64,000 nucleotides of DNA, from the NCBI RefSeq assembly GCF_937893305.1, contig NZ_CALBGN010000018.1, positions 1 to 64,000 on the forward strand, given 5' to 3'. This DNA comes from an uncultured Helicobacter sp. Lineage in GTDB: Bacteria; Campylobacterota; Campylobacteria; Campylobacterales; Helicobacteraceae. This document shows positions 25,591 through 34,756 of the stretch, in pieces; position 1 is the first letter of the stretch; each line of letters starts with the position of its first letter. The notes under the pieces were generated by a model, which did not search any database, was not told the origin of the DNA, and saw only the letters and a list, made by a program, of their open reading frames with translations. The position numbers were made by a program, and so were the translations under genes.

Positions 25591-26256
25591 TTAAAAGTCT
25601 TTAGAAATTTTATAGCCAACACCACGAATTGTTTTAATATATTTTCCAGCAACTCCTAGTTTTTTACGCAAAGTTTTAATATGAATATCAATTGTGCGAC
25701 TCTCACTACTATAACTATACCCCCAAAGAATCTCTAAGAGTTCATCACGACTAAAAGCCCTATTTTGGTTTTTTAATAAAAATCCTAAAAGTTCAAACTC
25801 TTTTAAAGTTAATGCAACAGATTTTTCAGAAACTTTCACATTACGCGTGGTATAAGAAAGCTCCAAAATCCCATAACAAATTGTATCAGATTCCTTATTA
25901 CGCCTTAAAATTGCACGCACTCTTGCTAAAAACTCCATAACACTAAAAGGCTTTGTAATATAATCATCAGCACCTAAATCTAGCCCTTTAACTTTATCAA
26001 ACTCATTATTTAAAGCAGTAAGCATTAAAACAGGAAGTTCTTGCGTAGAAGAATTTGTTTTAATGTCTTTTAAAATCTCAAATCCACTAGCATTTGGCAG
26101 CATCACATCAAGAACTAAGATTTGTGGGAGTGTAGTTTTTAACGCCTCTTTAAAAGTTTTAATTTCCAAAAAACCTTGTGCTTGTATATTTTGACTTTTT
26201 AAAGCATACAGCACAAGCTCTAATATGTTTGGATCATCTTCTAAGACAAAAACCAT
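25591..26256 (-). CDS. phoB: OmpR/PhoB-family response regulator
   Basis: 221 residues. Receiver domain with acidic pair E6-D7-D8 and phosphoacceptor D50 (LVLDVMLP), the switch residues in LTAL and the conserved lysine in DYITKPFS, then a winged-helix DNA-binding domain (ALTLKEFELLGFLLKN ... SRTIDIHIKTLRKKL ... IRGVGYKIS). It abuts the kinase start and follows pstB by 29 bp. The Pho-box-like repeats upstream of pstS are its likely target. PhoB function is inferred from context; the symbol is used in that sense. Confidence 0.87.
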   Translation of the reverse strand: MVFVLEDDPNILELVLYALKSQNIQAQGFLEIKTFKEALKTTLPQILVLDVMLPNASGFEILKDIKTNSSTQELPVLMLTALNNEFDKVKGLDLGADDYITKPFSVMEFLARVRAILRRNKESDTICYGILELSYTTRNVKVSEKSVALTLKEFELLGFLLKNQNRAFSRDELLEILWGYSYSSESRTIDIHIKTLRKKLGVAGKYIKTIRGVGYKISKDF

Positions 26257-26285
26257 AAGATTCCTTTACAAATGAAAAGGATATT

Positions 26286-27038
26286 TTAACCAAATCTCCC
26301 ATTAACATAATCTTGTGTTTTTTTGTCTTTTGGATTGTTAAAGATTTTTTCTGTATCATCAAACTCAATCACTTCTCCAAGCAAGAAAAAGGCGGTTTGA
26401 TCAGAAATTCTAGCCGCTTGCTGCATATTATGTGTAACAATTACAATGGTATATTCTTTTTTAAGACGCAAAATAAGCTCTTCAATCTTAAGTGTAGAAA
26501 TCGGATCAAGCGCACTTGTAGGTTCATCCATCAAAATCACTTCAGGATTGACTGCAAGCGTTCTTGCAATACATAGCCTTTGTTGCTGCCCCCCACTTAA
26601 TCCAAGCGCAGATTTATCAAGTCTATCTTTTAAATCGTCCCATAAAGCTGCATCTTTTAAGGAGGATTCCACAATTTCATCTAATTTAGATTTTTTCTTA
26701 ATGCCGTGCGTCTTTGGTCCAAAAGTAATATTATCATAAATACTCATAGGAAAAGGATTTGGCTTTTGAAACACCATTCCAACTTTCTTACGCAAAACAT
26801 TGACATCATAATCTTTATAAATGTTTTTGCCATCAAAGAGAATCTTGCCCTTAATCTTGCAATTTTCCACTAAATCATTCATACGATTTAAACTCTTAAT
26901 AAAAGTGGATTTTCCACAACCGCTAGGTCCAATAAACGCTGTAACCTTGCCCTTTTTAATATCCATATTAATATCTTTTAGAGCAAGAAATTCTCCATAG
27001 TTTAAAGACATTTTTTTAATTTCAAAACAATTTTTCAT
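26286..27038 (-). CDS. pstB: Phosphate ABC transporter ATP-binding protein
   Basis: 250 residues. Walker A GPSGCGKSTF, ABC signature LSGGQQQRLCIARTLAV, Walker B VILMDEPTSALDP and the switch histidine in IVTHNMQQA. It energises high-affinity phosphate uptake together with PstA and PstC. It follows pstA by 8 bp. No phoU gene lies in the cluster; the next gene is the response regulator. Confidence 0.96.
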   Translation of the reverse strand: MKNCFEIKKMSLNYGEFLALKDINMDIKKGKVTAFIGPSGCGKSTFIKSLNRMNDLVENCKIKGKILFDGKNIYKDYDVNVLRKKVGMVFQKPNPFPMSIYDNITFGPKTHGIKKKSKLDEIVESSLKDAALWDDLKDRLDKSALGLSGGQQQRLCIARTLAVNPEVILMDEPTSALDPISTLKIEELILRLKKEYTIVIVTHNMQQAARISDQTAFFLLGEVIEFDDTEKIFNNPKDKKTQDYVNGRFG

Positions 27039-27046
27039 TTGATTTC

Positions 27047-27874
27047 CTATGCTTTAACAAATTTTTTCGCAATATAATTTGAACCAAGGTTAATTAAAAA
27101 GACAATTACAATAAGAATCGTCGCTGTGCTATATGCTTCATTAATATGCTGTCCTTCACTTGAAATTGCATACATATGCACACTTAAAGTTCTCCCTGAA
27201 TCCATAAGTCCAGCAACTTTTGCCACACTCCCTGAAGTATAAAGCAAAGCCGCAGATTCTCCAACAATTCTACCAATACTTAAAATTACTCCTGCTAAAA
27301 TCCCGGGTATTGCAGAAGGCAAGATGATGACAAAAATCGTGCGTAATTTCCCAGCACCAAGCGCAAAACTTGCTTCCCTAAAACTAAGCGGGACGGATTT
27401 TAAGGCTTCTTCGGCACTTCTTAAAACTAAAGGCAAAACCATAACAGCTAGAGTTAAACCTCCAGCAACAAAGCTAGTCTTAAATCCAAAATAAATCACA
27501 AAAGCTAAATATCCAAACAAGCCATAAACAATACTTGGGATACCAACCAATGTTTCAGATGCGATTCTTACTGCGTTTAAAATTTGACTTTTTTTGCTCC
27601 CATACTCACTTAAATAAATTGCCCCAAAAATCCCAAGTGGCATTGCAAGTACAAGCGCAAAAAGAACCATATTTAAGGTATTTATGATAGCTGGTGTCAT
27701 AGAAATATTTTGACTATTATATTCCCAAGCAAACATTTCCAAATTTAAATGTGCAATTCCTTTTATAAAAATAAATCCAATCAAAATCAAAAAAACAAGC
27801 AGCACACAAACCATAGAAGCACGCATTAAAAAGGCTAAACTAAGAGTTAAGTTATCTGTTTTTACGCGTTTCAT
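27047..27874 (-). CDS. pstA: Phosphate ABC transporter permease PstA
   Basis: A 275-residue inner-membrane permease with about six hydrophobic segments. The EAA-type cytoplasmic loop reads REASFALGAGKLRTIFVIILPSA in part. It forms the channel with PstC. Its ATG overlaps the pstC stop by 4 bp (ATGA at 27871-27874), so the two permeases are cotranslated. Confidence 0.94.
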   Translation of the reverse strand: MKRVKTDNLTLSLAFLMRASMVCVLLVFLILIGFIFIKGIAHLNLEMFAWEYNSQNISMTPAIINTLNMVLFALVLAMPLGIFGAIYLSEYGSKKSQILNAVRIASETLVGIPSIVYGLFGYLAFVIYFGFKTSFVAGGLTLAVMVLPLVLRSAEEALKSVPLSFREASFALGAGKLRTIFVIILPSAIPGILAGVILSIGRIVGESAALLYTSGSVAKVAGLMDSGRTLSVHMYAISSEGQHINEAYSTATILIVIVFLINLGSNYIAKKFVKA

Positions 27875-28713
27875 TTTGCCTCCTTTTTAAGTGCATTAAA
27901 ACAGGTGTTAATGAACAAAATAAAGACAAATAGCACAACTGCATTTGCAATCAACACTTCTCTGTGTAAATCTTGTGCATATCCCATTTCAAGGACAATA
28001 TTTGTTGTTAGTGTTCTAACCCCTTCTAAAACACTTGTTGGGATTAAGACTTGATTGCCCGCAACCATAATTACCGCCATTGCCTCACCAATAGCACGCC
28101 CAACACCAAGTATTATAGAAGCCAAGATTCCACTTTTTGCAGCAGGGATTAACGCAAAAAATACGCTTCTTTCCTTGCTTGCTCCAAGTGCTAATGCACC
28201 TTCATAATAACTCTCTGGCAAGGCATCAATAGATGCTTTTGAAACTAAAATAATTGTAGGCAAAATCATAATACTCAAAATCAGTGCAGCTGCCAACACG
28301 CTTTTTCCCGGGATTCCACTAAAAGTTGTTGCAAGCAATGGGACAATCACAACAAGTCCAAAAAACCCATACACAACAGATGGAATCGCTCCTAAAAGTT
28401 CAATTGCTGGCAGAATATACTTTTTTTCTTGTTTGCTAGCAAAACGAGAGAGATAGATTGCACTTAAAACACCAAGTGGAACACCTATAAAAATCGCAAG
28501 AGCAGTTACATAAATACTGCCTACAATCATAGGAAAGATTCCAAAGATTTCTTCAGTAGGATACCAATCCATTCCAAAAATAAAATCAAAAAAACCTATT
28601 TGAGTGATTGTTGGAATCGCATTAACAAATAAAAAGAAACAAATCATTAAAACAGCGAAAATTGAGAGAAGTGCGCAAAGGGCAAAAATGCCCTTAAAAA
28701 TTTTTTCTTGCAT
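27871..28713 (-). CDS. pstC: Phosphate ABC transporter permease PstC
   Basis: A 280-residue permease with six predicted membrane segments and the EAA loop (YYEGALALGASKERSV). It carries the MDWYPTEEIFGIFPMIVGS region typical of PstC between the first segments. It lies 28 bp after pstS and overlaps pstA by 4 bp. Confidence 0.94.
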   Translation of the reverse strand: MQEKIFKGIFALCALLSIFAVLMICFFLFVNAIPTITQIGFFDFIFGMDWYPTEEIFGIFPMIVGSIYVTALAIFIGVPLGVLSAIYLSRFASKQEKKYILPAIELLGAIPSVVYGFFGLVVIVPLLATTFSGIPGKSVLAAALILSIMILPTIILVSKASIDALPESYYEGALALGASKERSVFFALIPAAKSGILASIILGVGRAIGEAMAVIMVAGNQVLIPTSVLEGVRTLTTNIVLEMGYAQDLHREVLIANAVVLFVFILFINTCFNALKKEAK

Positions 28714-28741
28714 AAGTCAAGCTTTCTTTTAAAATTTTAAT

Positions 28742-29569
28742 TTATTTAGCATCCTGCCATTGTGTAATTTCACCCATAAAGATTTTCTTTACGGAATCTT
28801 TTTTAAGATTTTCTACACCATTTTCTTTATTAACGATAACTGCTAATCCATCAATAGCTAATACAAGCGGTGTTACACCCTTTTTAATCTCGCTATCTTT
28901 AACTTCGCGACTTACCATACCAATATCAGCAATACCCTCAACTACACTATTTACACCTGTTGTAGAATCACTTTGTTGAATTTCAATTGTTGCATTTGGA
29001 TTAACAGATTTATAAGATTCTGCAAGTTTTTCCATTAAAGGCGTTACGGAGCTTGAACCTGCTACAACAAGTTTTCCTTTAGGTTGTTTGCTTTTAAAAC
29101 TTGCCCTTGCAGTTGCGATATAACCAGCTTTTTCTACGATTCCTTTTGCTTCTGTTGAAGTGCTATATTTTAAGAAATCTTCAATAAGTGGATTTGTTGT
29201 TTTTGTAACAACATTGAAAGGACGAGAAATTTTATAACTTTTATTATTGATGTTTTCTACACTTGGTGCAACACCATCAATTTTTAATGCCTTTACACTA
29301 TCATTTAAAGAACCAAGAGAGATATAACCAATGGCACTTTTAGAGTTTGCAACGGTTGTTAGCATAACTCCTGTTGAGTTTGTAACTTCTGCTTTTTGTG
29401 TTGTTGCATCAACTTTTTTGTTGTTGATTTTCTTTTGGATTTCAAAAATTTCTACAAATGCTCCACGCGTTCCAGAACCCATTTCTCTAGAAATTGGAAA
29501 AATATTTTCCGCCATTGCACTTGTGCCTAATAATAATCCTGCCAATAAACCTAATGCGTATTTCTTCAT
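28742..29569 (-). CDS. pstS: Periplasmic phosphate-binding protein, circularly permuted
   Basis: 275 residues with signal peptide MKKYALGLLAGLLLGTSAMA. The order of parts is unusual. The mature N-terminus carries the motif normally found in the second half of PstS (FPISREMGSGTRGAFVE, then AIGYISLGSL). The C-terminal half carries what is normally the N-terminus (VVAGSSSVTPLMEKLAESY, QQSDSTTGVNS) and ends in FMGEITQW. The phosphate-contact segments SSSVTP and GSGTRG are therefore both present but in swapped order. Binding of phosphate is inferred from these and from the pstCAB genes downstream. Confidence 0.9.
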   Translation of the reverse strand: MKKYALGLLAGLLLGTSAMAENIFPISREMGSGTRGAFVEIFEIQKKINNKKVDATTQKAEVTNSTGVMLTTVANSKSAIGYISLGSLNDSVKALKIDGVAPSVENINNKSYKISRPFNVVTKTTNPLIEDFLKYSTSTEAKGIVEKAGYIATARASFKSKQPKGKLVVAGSSSVTPLMEKLAESYKSVNPNATIEIQQSDSTTGVNSVVEGIADIGMVSREVKDSEIKKGVTPLVLAIDGLAVIVNKENGVENLKKDSVKKIFMGEITQWQDAK

Positions 29570-29611
29570 ACGATTCTCCTAAAAATTTTAAAGATGTGAA
29601 AGTATAAGAAA

Positions 29612-29655
29612 AGATTGTAAAGACAAAAAGTGCGAAATGTAAAGTTTTTGTAAAG
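29612..29655 (-). promoter_or_regulatory. Pho-box-like array: four 11-bp units upstream of pstS
   Basis: Minus strand, 5' to 3': CTTTACAAAAA, CTTTACATTTC, GCACTTTTTGT, CTTTACAATCT, four consecutive 11-bp units, three beginning CTTTACA. PhoB boxes in other bacteria are 7-bp repeats every 11 bp, placed where a -35 box would be. A TATACT -10-like box follows at 29601-29606, 5 bp away. The layout supports activation of pstSCAB-phoBR by its own regulator. Confidence 0.72.
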
Positions 29656-29662
29656 TTTAAGT

Positions 29663-29678
29663 TGGAATCCAAAATGCT
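29663..29678 (+). promoter_or_regulatory. Second sigma-54-like element upstream of flgL
   Basis: TTGGAATCCAAAATGC carries GG (29664-29665) and GC (29676-29677) exactly 10 bp apart as sigma-54 requires, but has A in place of the first T of the usual TTGC -12 element. It may be a weaker tandem promoter or chance. Confidence 0.35.
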
Positions 29679-29695
29679 TTTAAATTCCATAATTT

Positions 29696-29711
29696 TGGAA
29701 TAAAAATTGCT
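29696..29711 (+). promoter_or_regulatory. Sigma-54 (RpoN) promoter of flgL
   Basis: TTGGAATAAAAATTGCT has GG at 29697-29698 and GC at 29709-29710, spaced by 10 bp, with the TTGG/TTGC context of Campylobacterota sigma-54 promoters. It lies 36 bp before flgL. Hook-associated protein genes are RpoN-dependent in this group. Confidence 0.75.
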
Positions 29712-29746
29712 TTTACCTGTGAAAGAATTTTTCTTAAGGATAAAAA

Positions 29747-32389
29747 ATGCGTATAGGGACTCACTCTAGATACACAATGATGCAATATCATCAAAACAAA
29801 ACAATGAATGGCTTAAATAGTGTTTTAGCGCAAATGAATGGTTTAAAAATCCAATATGGCTATCAAAATTCTTCAATTTTCAATAAAACACTATCCCTTG
29901 ATTTTAATATCAACACTCTAACTCAAAGCAAAGAGCTTGCCAATAATGCTTTAACTTTTACAAAGCACACAGACACTGCACTAAGTGAGCTTGCAAAAAG
30001 TATGGATAATTTTAAAACCAAACTTGTGCAAGGCGCAAATGATATCCACAATGAAACTTCAAGGCTCGCTATTGCAAAGGATTTAAGAGCAATTAGAGAT
30101 CACTTTTTATCCATTGCAAATACTTCTATTGGTGGAGAATATATTTTTGGAGGGACTGCCACAACAAAGCCTCCTTTTAATGCAAATGGGAGCTATAATG
30201 GAAATGGGGATGTTTTAAGCGCACTTCTTGGATCTAATAATTCTCTTCCTTATAACATTACAGGTTCAGAGTTGTTTTTTGGATCAGATAGAGATACAAA
30301 CCGTGTCATTTCCACAAATGTACCAAAGTTTAATCAAAGCAAATTACACCCAGAAATTATGGATCCCTTACATCCAACAGGACAAGGGCAGGAAGTTTAT
30401 ATTAAAGCTGATGATCCTTTAAGAGATTTAGTAGGAGATAATGATTCAGATACTAACAATAATGATCCAGAAGTCTTTTATATCACAGGTAGAAAACCTG
30501 ATGGGACAGCATTTAAATCTAAGTTTGAAATGGAAGTTTCTTACACGGATAAAGGACAAGCCCCAAAAGTGCAAGATTTGCTAGATAAAATCGGACGTGA
30601 GTTTGGAAACACAGAAACAAGCAAAGTTGTAGATGTTACACTCAATGAGTGGGGACAAATTGAGATTAAAGACTTAACAGGTGGGCGTTCAAACATAGAA
30701 TTTTCTATGGTTTCAAGCTCTTATAAATCCCCAAATAACCAAAATGCAAATCCAAATGCAAATCCGCCAACAGATGGGATTGGAGTTTTAGACATTGATG
30801 AACTTTTAAATAGCGGAGCAAAGGTTAATAGCTATGTGCAAAGCCCATTTTTAGGCTCCTTCTCAAGTAATGCAATCACTTCAGTAGAAGACTATAACGA
30901 TCACAGAATTCATACAATCCCAACAACCTTTAGAACACATACCAATGAAATTGCAAAAACTACGACACTTCTTAGTGATATTTTCCCAGAAGGTGTAGAT
31001 TCTATTAGTTTAGGAGGGACAGCAGCAAATACTGCGCCTGATGTTGCAGGTGGTGCAGTAGGTCCTGTGAATTTTCCGATTGGTCCAAATACAACTATCC
31101 AAGATTTAATGGATCAAATCAAAAACACTTATAGCGCAGGTGGTGGTGATGTAGATGTGCAATTCTCTGATGGCAAGATTATTGTTGTAGATAATAATGT
31201 TTCTAAAAAAACTCCACCAGATCAAGATCCAAATACTCTACCTTTCACAGGAGAAAGCTCTTTATCAATCACGCTAACAGCACAAGCTGGGGGGCAGCCC
31301 ACAAATGGATTCCGCAATGATTATAGCGTAGAATATGATCGGGTAGATTTTTCACGCAATGGCGCAACACTAAGCTCTAATATCTCACAAGTGATCCGCG
31401 GAAGCAACGAATATGCCAAGCTTGAAACAAAACTTTCTGAAGTTGCAGGCACAAGCCTAGATGGGCATACTTACAACTTTGAAGTTAAAGATGTCAATGG
31501 GACGCCTATTAAAGGACGCATTGAGTTTAGAGATGCTGGGAGTGTTATGGTTATTGACTCTCCAGCGCAAATCAATGGTGTAAATATTGCAGGGGTTGAA
31601 GTGCCGATTTTACAAGCAAATGGAAATCCTCCACAAGTCTCTGGAGATCCAACAGGAGCAAATGATGTTACCTATCAACAATTAGCAGATACATTAGGAA
31701 TGGTCTTAAACCTAAGCAATTCTAATCCGGGAGATTTAACAAATGTCTTTGACCCTAATGCTGACTTTAACGATCCTGCAAACAAAGCAGCCTATGAAGC
31801 AATGTTAGGTAATGCAAAGCATAATGTCAATGTAACGCTTGATGTCAATGGAGCATTACAAATTAAAGACTTGCACAGAACTCCCACGAGAATGGAATTT
31901 TCACTCTATGATAGCACGAGTGATAATTACACATTAAATGCAGAAGGGAGAATTGATGGCAGCAAGCCTGCTTTAACTTTTCAAGCAAATAGTGCAGTGA
32001 TTGCTGATGATCCACATGTTAATTTCTTTCAGCAAATTGACAAAATGATAGAAGCTCTAGAAGCAGGTTCTTATAGACCCGGTGGCACAAGCACTTATGG
32101 AGATATAATGCGTAATCCGGGTGTGCAAAATGCAATTTTAGCATTTGATCATTTAGCAGATCATGTCAATAAAGTGCATACAAAAAATGGTTCTCAAGGT
32201 AACGCATTTGAATACTCCATTGAGCGCACAGAAGTGCTAATTGTGCAAGCAAAAACATTGCGTTCTGATACTATTGATACAGATTTTGCAGAAGCATATT
32301 TGCAATTTTCTACACTTTCTATGGGTTATCAAGCAATGCTTTCTAGTGTTGGAAAAATCACTCAACTCTCATTAGTAAATTATCTTTAA
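29747..32389 (+). CDS. flgL: Flagellar hook-filament junction protein FlgL (HAP3)
   Basis: An 880-residue hook-associated protein. The flagellin-like N-terminus (RIGTHSRYTMMQYHQNKTMN ... IGGEYIFGGT, residues 1-140) and C-terminus (TLRSDTIDTDFAEAYLQFST ... LSSVGKITQLSLVNYL) form the coiled D0/D1 domains. The 600-residue centre is a large exposed insert, typical for Helicobacter and much longer than the 317-residue Salmonella protein. The insert contains repeated beta-rich units (VTLNEWGQIEIKDLTGGRSN and VTLDVNGALQIKDLHRTPTR look alike). It joins hook to filament and is exported by the flagellar apparatus. Confidence 0.93.
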   Translation: MRIGTHSRYTMMQYHQNKTMNGLNSVLAQMNGLKIQYGYQNSSIFNKTLSLDFNINTLTQSKELANNALTFTKHTDTALSELAKSMDNFKTKLVQGANDIHNETSRLAIAKDLRAIRDHFLSIANTSIGGEYIFGGTATTKPPFNANGSYNGNGDVLSALLGSNNSLPYNITGSELFFGSDRDTNRVISTNVPKFNQSKLHPEIMDPLHPTGQGQEVYIKADDPLRDLVGDNDSDTNNNDPEVFYITGRKPDGTAFKSKFEMEVSYTDKGQAPKVQDLLDKIGREFGNTETSKVVDVTLNEWGQIEIKDLTGGRSNIEFSMVSSSYKSPNNQNANPNANPPTDGIGVLDIDELLNSGAKVNSYVQSPFLGSFSSNAITSVEDYNDHRIHTIPTTFRTHTNEIAKTTTLLSDIFPEGVDSISLGGTAANTAPDVAGGAVGPVNFPIGPNTTIQDLMDQIKNTYSAGGGDVDVQFSDGKIIVVDNNVSKKTPPDQDPNTLPFTGESSLSITLTAQAGGQPTNGFRNDYSVEYDRVDFSRNGATLSSNISQVIRGSNEYAKLETKLSEVAGTSLDGHTYNFEVKDVNGTPIKGRIEFRDAGSVMVIDSPAQINGVNIAGVEVPILQANGNPPQVSGDPTGANDVTYQQLADTLGMVLNLSNSNPGDLTNVFDPNADFNDPANKAAYEAMLGNAKHNVNVTLDVNGALQIKDLHRTPTRMEFSLYDSTSDNYTLNAEGRIDGSKPALTFQANSAVIADDPHVNFFQQIDKMIEALEAGSYRPGGTSTYGDIMRNPGVQNAILAFDHLADHVNKVHTKNGSQGNAFEYSIERTEVLIVQAKTLRSDTIDTDFAEAYLQFSTLSMGYQAMLSSVGKITQLSLVNYL

Positions 32390-32496
32390 TTCTCTCAAAT
32401 AAAATTTACAAATCACGCCTTTTTGGCGGATTTCTTATTCCCATAAAAGCAAACTTAAGATACAATCATAGCTTCATTTTATAAAAAAGGCAAAAG

Positions 32497-33798
32497 ATGC
32501 TTACAAATCCAGTTATTGTATCAATTTTAGTAATGGGAGCTTTGTGTCTAGCGCGCCTAAATGTTTTACTAGCAATTTTAATTTCAGCGCTTGTTGCTGG
32601 AGCTTTGGGAGGACTTGGAGTTGAAAAAAGCATTAGTTTGCTAATCTCTGGAATGGCTGGAAACTTAGAAACCGCTCTTAGCTATATTTTACTAGGCGCT
32701 CTTGCAAGTGCGATCGCACAGACAAATCTCACAACAATTTTAATCCACTACATTGCAAAATTTGTGCAAAATCGCCGCTTAATGTTTTGTTTATCTCTTG
32801 CTTTTTTTGCCTGTTTCTCGCAGAATCTAATCCCTGTGCATATTGCCTTTATCCCTATTTTAATCCCACCTTTACTGCCTTTAATGAATCGTTTAAAGAT
32901 TGATAGACGCGCTGTTGCTTGTGCGCTTACTTTTGGACTAAAAGCCCCTTATGTGAGTTTTGGAGCAGGATTTGGGCTTATTTTTCACACAATTTTGCGC
33001 GATCAACTTAGTCAAAATGGCGTGCAAGTAAGCTTAGATGATATTGCAAGCGTAATGTGGATAGGCGGAGCTTGTATGCTTGTAGGTTTGTTCTTTGGGA
33101 TTTTTGTATTTTATAGGAAGCCTAGAGAATATCAAAACACTTATCTTTCACAAGAAATAATGGAATCTTTAGATAAACCAAAAATGCGCCAAAAAGATAT
33201 TGCAGTGCTTCTTGGAGCCATAGTCGCATTTGTGGTGCAACTATGGCTAAAGTCCTTGCCACTTGGTGGGCTATGTGGGCTTATTGTAATGATTGCGCTT
33301 GGTGGAATTAAATGGAGTGAAATTGATAGCGTAATGGAAGAAGGCTTCAAAATGATGGCATTTATTGCTTTTGTAATGCTTGTAGCGGCAGGTTTTGGTG
33401 CAGTGCTTAAAGAAACAGGGGCAATTACTACGCTTGTGGATTATGTTGCAACATTTTCAAATGGAAAAATGCTAAGTGCATTTATGATGCTACTTGTTGG
33501 ACTTTTTATCACGCTTGGAATTGGAACTTCTTTTGGGACAATCCCTATTATTGCAGCAATTTATTGCCCACTAGCACTAGCCTTAGGATTCTCACCAGCA
33601 GCAATTATTTTGCTTGTTGGAATTGCTGGAGCATTAGGAGATGCAGGAAGTCCAGCAAGCGATAGCACACTTGGACCAACAGCAGGATTAAACGCAGATA
33701 AACAACATAATCATATTTGGGATACTTGCGTGCCAACATTTTTAATGTATAATATCCCACTAATCATCGGTGGCACAATGGGTGCAATTTTATTATAA
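32497..33798 (+). CDS. Na+/H+ antiporter family protein
   Basis: A 433-residue inner-membrane protein with about eleven hydrophobic segments in two similar halves. It resembles the NhaC-like Na+/H+ antiporter family (SFGAGFGLIFHTILRDQ in the middle; GIGTSFGTIPIIAAIYCPLA and AGALGDAGSPASDSTLGPTA near the end). Polar residues in broken helices near the C-terminus fit ion binding. The transported ion is inferred. It is followed after 9 bp by kdsD; the pairing looks like cotranscription rather than shared function. Confidence 0.8.
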   Translation: MLTNPVIVSILVMGALCLARLNVLLAILISALVAGALGGLGVEKSISLLISGMAGNLETALSYILLGALASAIAQTNLTTILIHYIAKFVQNRRLMFCLSLAFFACFSQNLIPVHIAFIPILIPPLLPLMNRLKIDRRAVACALTFGLKAPYVSFGAGFGLIFHTILRDQLSQNGVQVSLDDIASVMWIGGACMLVGLFFGIFVFYRKPREYQNTYLSQEIMESLDKPKMRQKDIAVLLGAIVAFVVQLWLKSLPLGGLCGLIVMIALGGIKWSEIDSVMEEGFKMMAFIAFVMLVAAGFGAVLKETGAITTLVDYVATFSNGKMLSAFMMLLVGLFITLGIGTSFGTIPIIAAIYCPLALALGFSPAAIILLVGIAGALGDAGSPASDSTLGPTAGLNADKQHNHIWDTCVPTFLMYNIPLIIGGTMGAILL

Positions 33799-33807
33799 GG
33801 AATTTTT

Positions 33808-34749
33808 ATGCGTGATTTTATAGGGATTGCTAAAGAAGTTTTTGACCTAGAAGCACAATCAATTTTAGATTTAAAAGAACAAATCAATTCTAATTTTAAT
33901 GCAGTCATTACTTGTATTTTGGGACTAAAGGGGAGATTAATTATAAGCGGCATGGGAAAATCTGGACATATTGGAGCAAAAATTGCCGCAACTTTAGCTA
34001 GCACAGGCACACCTAGCTTTTTTATGCACCCAGCTGAAGCATTACACGGGGATTTAGGAATGCTAAGAGAAGAAGATGCTCTGCTTGCTATCTCAAATTC
34101 TGGTGAGAGTGAAGAAATTTTGCGCTTAATCCCATCTATTAAAGCACGCAAAATCCCATTAATTGGATTAAGTGGCAAAAGTGATTCCACATTAGCCAAA
34201 CAAAGTGATTATTTTTTAAGCATCAAGGTAGAAAAAGAGGCTTGCCCTTTACAACTTGCCCCCACAAGTTCTACAACAGCAACTCTAGCAATGGGAGATG
34301 CCATTGCTGTTGCACTAATGCGCGCAAAAAACTTTAAGCTAGAAGATTTTGCACTTTTTCATCCGGGAGGGAGTTTGGGACGCAAGCTTTTAACGCGTGT
34401 TAAAGATATAATGATAAAAGAAAATCTGCCCATTGTAACACCAGATTTAAACTTTAAATCCTTAATTGCTGAAATGACTTCCAAAAAACTTGGAATGTGC
34501 CTAGTGTGTGAAGATACAAAACTCTTAGGGATTATTACAGATGGTGATTTGCGCCGCGCTTTGAATGCAGATAAATTTAACGCTAAAGCCTATGAAATTA
34601 TGACAAGCAATCCAAAAACCATTGATTCAAATGCAATGGCAACAGAAGCGGAATCCTTAATGCTAAAACACAATATTAAAGAATTAGCTGTGATGCACAA
34701 CACAGATTGCATAGGCATTGTGCAACTCTATGCAATCGCTAAAGTCTAA
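33808..34749 (+). CDS. kdsD: Arabinose-5-phosphate isomerase (KdsD/KpsF)
   Basis: 313 residues. The SIS domain (about residues 35-170) holds GMGKSGHIGAKIAATLASTG and SNSGESEEILRL; two CBS motifs follow (about 205-260 and 265-313, with GIITDGDLRRAL). It turns ribulose-5-phosphate into arabinose-5-phosphate, the precursor of Kdo in lipopolysaccharide and capsule. The stop at 34749 faces the convergent chemoreceptor with 7 bp between them. Confidence 0.92.
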   Translation: MRDFIGIAKEVFDLEAQSILDLKEQINSNFNAVITCILGLKGRLIISGMGKSGHIGAKIAATLASTGTPSFFMHPAEALHGDLGMLREEDALLAISNSGESEEILRLIPSIKARKIPLIGLSGKSDSTLAKQSDYFLSIKVEKEACPLQLAPTSSTTATLAMGDAIAVALMRAKNFKLEDFALFHPGGSLGRKLLTRVKDIMIKENLPIVTPDLNFKSLIAEMTSKKLGMCLVCEDTKLLGIITDGDLRRALNADKFNAKAYEIMTSNPKTIDSNAMATEAESLMLKHNIKELAVMHNTDCIGIVQLYAIAKV

Positions 34750-34756
34750 CTGCATT

